From NCBI GenBank assembly GCA_027625915.1, contig JANTQA010000012.1:15400501-15464500 (forward strand): 64,000 bases of DNA, given 5' to 3'. The notes beneath the pieces are model-generated. The model was not told the DNA's origin. It did not search any database and was given only the letters and a program-made list of their open reading frames with translations. Position numbers and translations under genes: made by a program. Each line of letters starts with the position of its first letter. Position 1 is the first letter of the stretch. Positions 59,312-64,000 of this stretch are shown piece after piece. The DNA comes from Anaeramoeba flamelloides (taxonomy: Eukaryota > Metamonada > Anaeramoebidae).

Positions 59312-60730
59312 TATTATATTCGGATATATCCAACCCTTATATTAATTAAAATATTAGTGCATTTAATTTAAGGTATGATTTGAACAATTCAGTTTCTAAT
59401 AAACCTTTATATCAAAATTGAAAAAAATGTACTTACCCCCCTTAACAAAAAAAAAATGTTTGGAATTAACAAAACACAATATTAAAAATTGTTTCAAACT
59501 GTTTTTTTAATAACTTAAAAAATCAACCCAAAAGAAAAAAAAATGCACTTTTAATTTATTTATTTCAAAATAATCATTAATACCACAATTTCAAATACTT
59601 ACCTAGATTTGGTAACAATTCAATTAAACAAGGTATGGATTTTTTTTTTTTAATATTTTCAAGAAAAATAAACTATTTTCATAGAATAAAAAATTATTAC
59701 CAATTAATCATTCTACAAAACAAAAAAACAAAAATAAATATTATCAAACAGCTGATTATAATAATAATAGTTCATTATTTAGATACTAGATATTTGGGAA
59801 AATAATATTACATAATCTTTTTTTTTCAGAAAATTTAATAAATTTTTGAAAATAGAATATATGATCACTTTTTTCTGATCTTTGTGGATTCAATAAGTGA
59901 CAAAATCATTATCTTCTTCTTTTTTTTCATTAAAGAGAAATTACTAAAATTTCGCTGGTTTTCTGAGATATTTTCGAGATTTAAACGAATTTTAGTAAAA
60001 TAATAAAATTTATACTATTAGTTGAAAAGTAAACCACATTTTTTTATTAATTTGTGAAATAACAAGAAAATGTTTTTAAATTTTTTAATGTATTAATCAC
60101 CATGAAGTCAAAATATCCACTTTTGGATTTCCAAAAGAAGATGAGAATTCCATATTTTCTAACTTAATTTGAGTATAGTTACTCTTGAGATTCAAAGTAC
60201 TTATTTGAAAAACAATTTATTAATTTAATTTTCAAATAGCAAAATTAAATACCACAATATTGATGGTACAATCGAATTATATTATCTACTTTGCAGAATG
60301 TTGAATAGTTTACCTTTTATTCTTATCTCAGCATTTGATTGTATCATTTAATTTTATGATTGAAGAAAAAATAATGAAATATTTTTTTCTGAAAATCACT
60401 TTAAATTCTTAAAATCAAATAAAACCAACAATAATAAACAAGAAAATTTTCAGATTCTATTGTAAATTCAAAAAAGGCGAAATTGGTGACTTCTTGTGAA
60501 ATATTCTTATTTAAATAGTGCTTACTCTAAACTTAAAAAAGAACAATAGGTACTTGAATCAAAAAAAAAAAAAAACCCAAATGGTTAAGAATCTTTGTAT
60601 TTTTCCTTTTATATTAAACTTTTTTTTGAAAATTATTGAATTTTATCTTCAGTTTTTTAAAAATTATCATTACAACCAATTTTTTTAACCAGAGAAAATT
60701 AAAAACATAGAATACACTTAAAGATATCTA

Positions 60731-60928
60731 CAGTCAGTTTCACTTTTAAGGCAAAAACTTCAAATGAAAATTAAGGCACAATAAAAATCTCAAATTAAGG
60801 CACAAAATTCAGATTCTAGTAAAATAATTTGTAAAAATTTAAAATTCCAAATTTTGTACCTTGATTTGAGATTTTTATTGTGCCTTAATTTCCGTTTGAA
60901 GTTTTTGCCTTAAAAGTGAAACTGACTG
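60731..60928. mobile_element. Fold-back MITE M1, copy 4
   Basis: 198 bp, ends CAGTCAGTTTCACTT and complement, TA at 60729-60730 and 60929-60930. It shares the central attcagattctagtaaa with copy 3, so these two are close relatives. Confidence 0.95.
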
Positions 60929-63111
60929 TATTATCCTGGATATATTACTAATTAGTACTTCTAATATGAAAATAAGTTGGGATTCAAGTATTATACCTGA
61001 AATGTTTAGTATTATTTGTGCAACTGTTTAACAAACACACCAACCTGTTATAAAACCCAAATAAAAATATCTTTTGATAGTCCACTGATTTAATTTTTTT
61101 TCTTTTGATTTAATTTTTCAAAATTTATTTTTTTGATTTGATGATCTATGATTTGTCCAAATTATTATTTTTCTAATTCTAAAATATGCCAAAATTAGTT
61201 ATAAAGTTTAAAAATACGAAATTCGAATTCGTTTTTAACACTGATACAGAGAACATTTTATTGGTTTGTAATTTAATCTTACCAAATAGAATCAAACAAT
61301 TCCTTATAATTACACCTTTTACTAAAATTGATTTGGAATTGAAATAACAATGATAATTTAATCTTGTAGACTTTGAAAAGAATAATGATTATCAATTCAA
61401 AGTATTTTATTAAATTCACAAAATAATGAATTTCAAATATTGAAAAGGTAATAGAAAAAGATTTTTTTTTGATTTTATTTTTCACATATATTTTGTTATA
61501 TTTTTGAGTTATAGTTAAAAAAAATGTTTTAAGAATACTTTTAAATAAACCTAATAATAGTTTAATAGTTCTATAAAATTAGGATATATTTTTATTTATT
61601 GAAATTCAAAAAAAAATATCCAGAAAATATGATAATACTTTTGTAAGATAATAGAAAAAGTATTTTATTTGTTTTTTTTTCATCATAAAGATATTACTAA
61701 AAGATTTCAAAGAAAGACAAAAAAAATAAAAAGAATTAATTTATTTAAAAAAAATTTGTTTAATATATTTAGAATTAACTTACCAAATGAAATAAATTTC
61801 TTTTTAAAATATATGAAACCATTTAATAAATTTAGTTTTATATAAAAAATACCAATGAAACCCGGAATTCTCTTTTCTAAAATAGAATTTTGAAAAAAAA
61901 TATAATTATTACATTATTTTTTTTTACTCTCGAGAAAATTCTAATTTGGTTAATATTTATAGAGAAAGTTAGATTCAAATAGTTACATAATATTATATAA
62001 AATAAATTTGAAAATATTGAATGGGTTTTAGTTTTAGATCTCAAAAAAATAATACCCATAAAAATATATATATTAATTTCTCAAAATTTACCCTTTTTTT
62101 ATAATATTATTTTCTAAAACATTTAATTGTAGTTAATGATAAAATTAGAGTTTAAAGCACCGATGTAGAGATAAAAACAAAAACTCAGGATTTTTACATT
62201 TTTTTTTATTTTCACAAATCAATAAAGTTCTTTTCCAATTTTTTCCAAAAGAATTAGGGAAATAATAAAAAAAAAAAAAAAAAGAAAAAAATTTTAAACA
62301 AAGATATCTATGACAAAAAAAAAGTTACTAGGAATGAAATAATAACTACTTAAAATTCAAAGTAAATTAGATCTTGAGACAGAAAATAAAAAATATTATT
62401 TTTCGTTACTTTTTTTCTTTTATTTTTTTCGATTTATTTTTGTTACCTTATTGTTTTGGAATTTTTTTATATTGTAAGACCTATTGTTGCTAAACACCTT
62501 TGTGTCATTCAATCCAGTTACCAAAAAAATTTTTTCTTTAATTTTTCATTTACGATCTAAATTTTCTTTCTTTTCTATTCTTTTTGGAAAAAATTATAAC
62601 TTACCTTTTATTTTGTTAGAAAAATTGTTCCATTCGTAAATCTTGCAATGAAGAATTATTTCCCATTAATAATAAACCCTTTTAATTCTCTGAATGTTTG
62701 AACCATTTTCTTAGATACATATATTAGTGTTTTTTCATACCTGAAAAAAGACTTTTAAAAAAATGATTTTCAAAATCAGGATTTTTTCCTTTTATACTCA
62801 AAATACTCCTTTAACATTTTTTTTTAAATTTTTGGCAAAACCTAGAACTTAAGAGAATCAAGGCATTATTAAATAAACTATTGTAATTTCCAATTACAGT
62901 GGTTTTTATTGTTTTACTACCTATATAAATCAAAAAAAAGTTTCAGTAGGCAAGCCAATTCAAAATAATATAAAAATTGTGCAAAGTGTTGAATTTAAAC
63001 TATTATATTATTTCTTAAATTAAAAAAAATGTTGTATTTTTTTCATGAGTTGTCTGTTTTTTATGGAATATCAATAGATTTTTAGTAAAACAGTAAATTC
63101 AAGTTAAGCAC

Positions 63112-63191
63112 CGTTATCTTTTCCAGAATTTAAAATAATTGATTAAAATCATTGATTTTACTCAATCCTTTCGAATACTGGAAAACTTAGG
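63112..63191. repeat. Short hairpin, family R6
   Basis: tccagaatttaaaataatt and its inverted partner close around attgattttactc. It is almost the same palindrome as 22825-22899 and is followed by cttaggatcc, like the CCTAGG there. Confidence 0.7.
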
Positions 63192-63467
63192 ATCCACGCC
63201 ATCCCTCAAAAAATCAAATTAAATTAGGGATATTGTTAAACAAGCCTGGGATCTAACAACAAGTAACCGGTCTCAATAATCATATCAACTAAATAAATTG
63301 AGTAAGATTTTGTAACAATTCTTATCCAGTTTGAATTTTTCTAATAATTAAAAAGATTCAAAATTAATTAGAATCTTTTTTCCAAAGAATTAGCTCCACT
63401 ATGATAATAAATAGGTTTTTTAATTCAAGTTAAACCTGGGTGTTTTTTGTGATGTGTGTAATTTTTT

Positions 63468-63590
63468 ATAACTTTTTGAGAAAAAATTGTATAATCAAAA
63501 ATAATGTTGTTTAGAGAATTCAACCTTAACATTTAGATTGGAAGTTGGACATTTTACCATTAGCCCATTATCAGTTCTCTTCAGAAGATC
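63468..63590 (-). repeat. tRNA-like repeat, copy 2 (decayed)
   Basis: Aligned with 26214-26331: tttttgagaaaa, aatcaaaaataa.gt.gtt, a degraded B-box (AGAATTCAACCTT), then acattttacca and cattat..gttctct at the equivalent places. It cannot fold as a normal tRNA. It supports the first copy being a member of a repeat family. Confidence 0.45.
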
Positions 63591-64000
63591 TAATTTTTTA
63601 ATTATTTTTTAATAATTAAATTTTCCCAAAAAACTAATTTTAATACATAATCTTTTGTTTTTTAAAATCTTAATATTTGAAAATAAGTTACTTAATATTA
63701 CAAATTTCAAGAAAATACAATAAATTATTATGAAACTAAACAAAATATTAATTTTTCTGATCTTTTTTGATTCAATATTTGTAATTTTTTTTTTTTTTTT
63801 AAAAAAAAATAAAATTACAGTTCCAAACTTAGTTATATAAACTGTCAGACATTAATAAAAGTGAGATTTCTCAAAATAAAAATCTTTTGTAAAATTTATC
63901 TTTATTTTTTTTTCAATCCAAAAATCCAAAGCAAAAGGGTCAGTTCCTTTTTACTGAAAATGTAATTGGAGAAAACGAACTTTTTTTGAAAAAAGAAATT

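Larger units (their letters stand above)
57000..59455 (+). mobile_element. Element R1, copy C, split by two nested insertions
   Basis: The R1 sequence runs 57000-57269, is broken by an M1 MITE (57270-57466), resumes to 57722, is broken by the 1.59-kb M6 element (57723-59311), and finishes at about 59455 with cggatatatcc...gtacttacc. Compared with copies A and B, removing each insert plus one TA restores the R1 order exactly. The left end is worn. Confidence 0.8.
59456..64000. other. Gene-free stretch to window end
   Basis: No exon or RNA gene is recognised. It contains an M1 MITE (60731-60928), an R6 hairpin (63112-63191) and the second tRNA-like repeat (63468-63590). The rest is AT-rich sequence. 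Confidence 0.55.

Noticed and set aside
1-64000. LTR retroelements, Polinton-like genes, CRISPR arrays or rRNA
   Set aside because: I saw no reverse transcriptase, integrase, capsid or polymerase motifs, no regularly spaced repeats and no rRNA core sequence.

Overview
This window looks like a piece of a very AT-rich nuclear genome from a free-living protist. Genes are far apart. Nearly all protein genes are split by GT-AG introns, from 78 bp to about 5 kb. Proteins carry Lys/Glu, Asn/Ser and Glu/Gln low-complexity inserts, and intergenic DNA is full of homopolymer runs and small transposon-like repeats. This style fits an amoeboid or metamonad lineage such as Anaeramoeba, but that is inference: nothing in the sequence fixes the species.

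Protein genes in order: a four-helix membrane protein (3143-3841, minus); an endosomal-type Na+(K+)/H+ exchanger of the NHE6/7/9 class (5271-7118, minus); a secreted, probably GPI-anchored protein with PSI-like cysteine repeats, split by a 5.1-kb intron (10034-16057, plus); a large SAPS-domain protein, a PP6/Sit4 phosphatase regulatory subunit (20340-32786, plus); ribosomal protein eS8 (37798-38925, minus); a TAPT1/DUF747 membrane protein (41057-43165, minus); and a second, shorter SAPS-domain protein (47442-51351, plus). A tRNA-Thr(AGU) lies at 55805-55876, minus. I derived the gene models by matching splice sites, phases and family motifs by eye. All exon junctions keep phase.

The rest is mobile-element debris, almost all non-coding. 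I could define several families by internal comparison: a ~196-bp fold-back MITE (four copies, TA target duplications, three of them confirmed by empty sites in this same window); a related 314-bp element; a 1.2-kb terminal-inverted-repeat element (three copies, one broken by two nested insertions); a 1.59-kb GTGGGGCA-ended element; a 475-bp GGTGTAAC-ended family; a 1.2-kb family with ATCGCGAT subterminal motifs that brackets the last exon of the first SAPS gene; a tRNA-like repeat; recurring short hairpins; and several further dispersed repeats. The last 12.6 kb holds no protein gene that I can see and is mainly nested elements.

The genes do not form an obvious pathway. The two SAPS genes are diverged paralogues that would both serve a PP6-type phosphatase. 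The exchanger and the TAPT1 protein act in the endomembrane system, if they follow their families.
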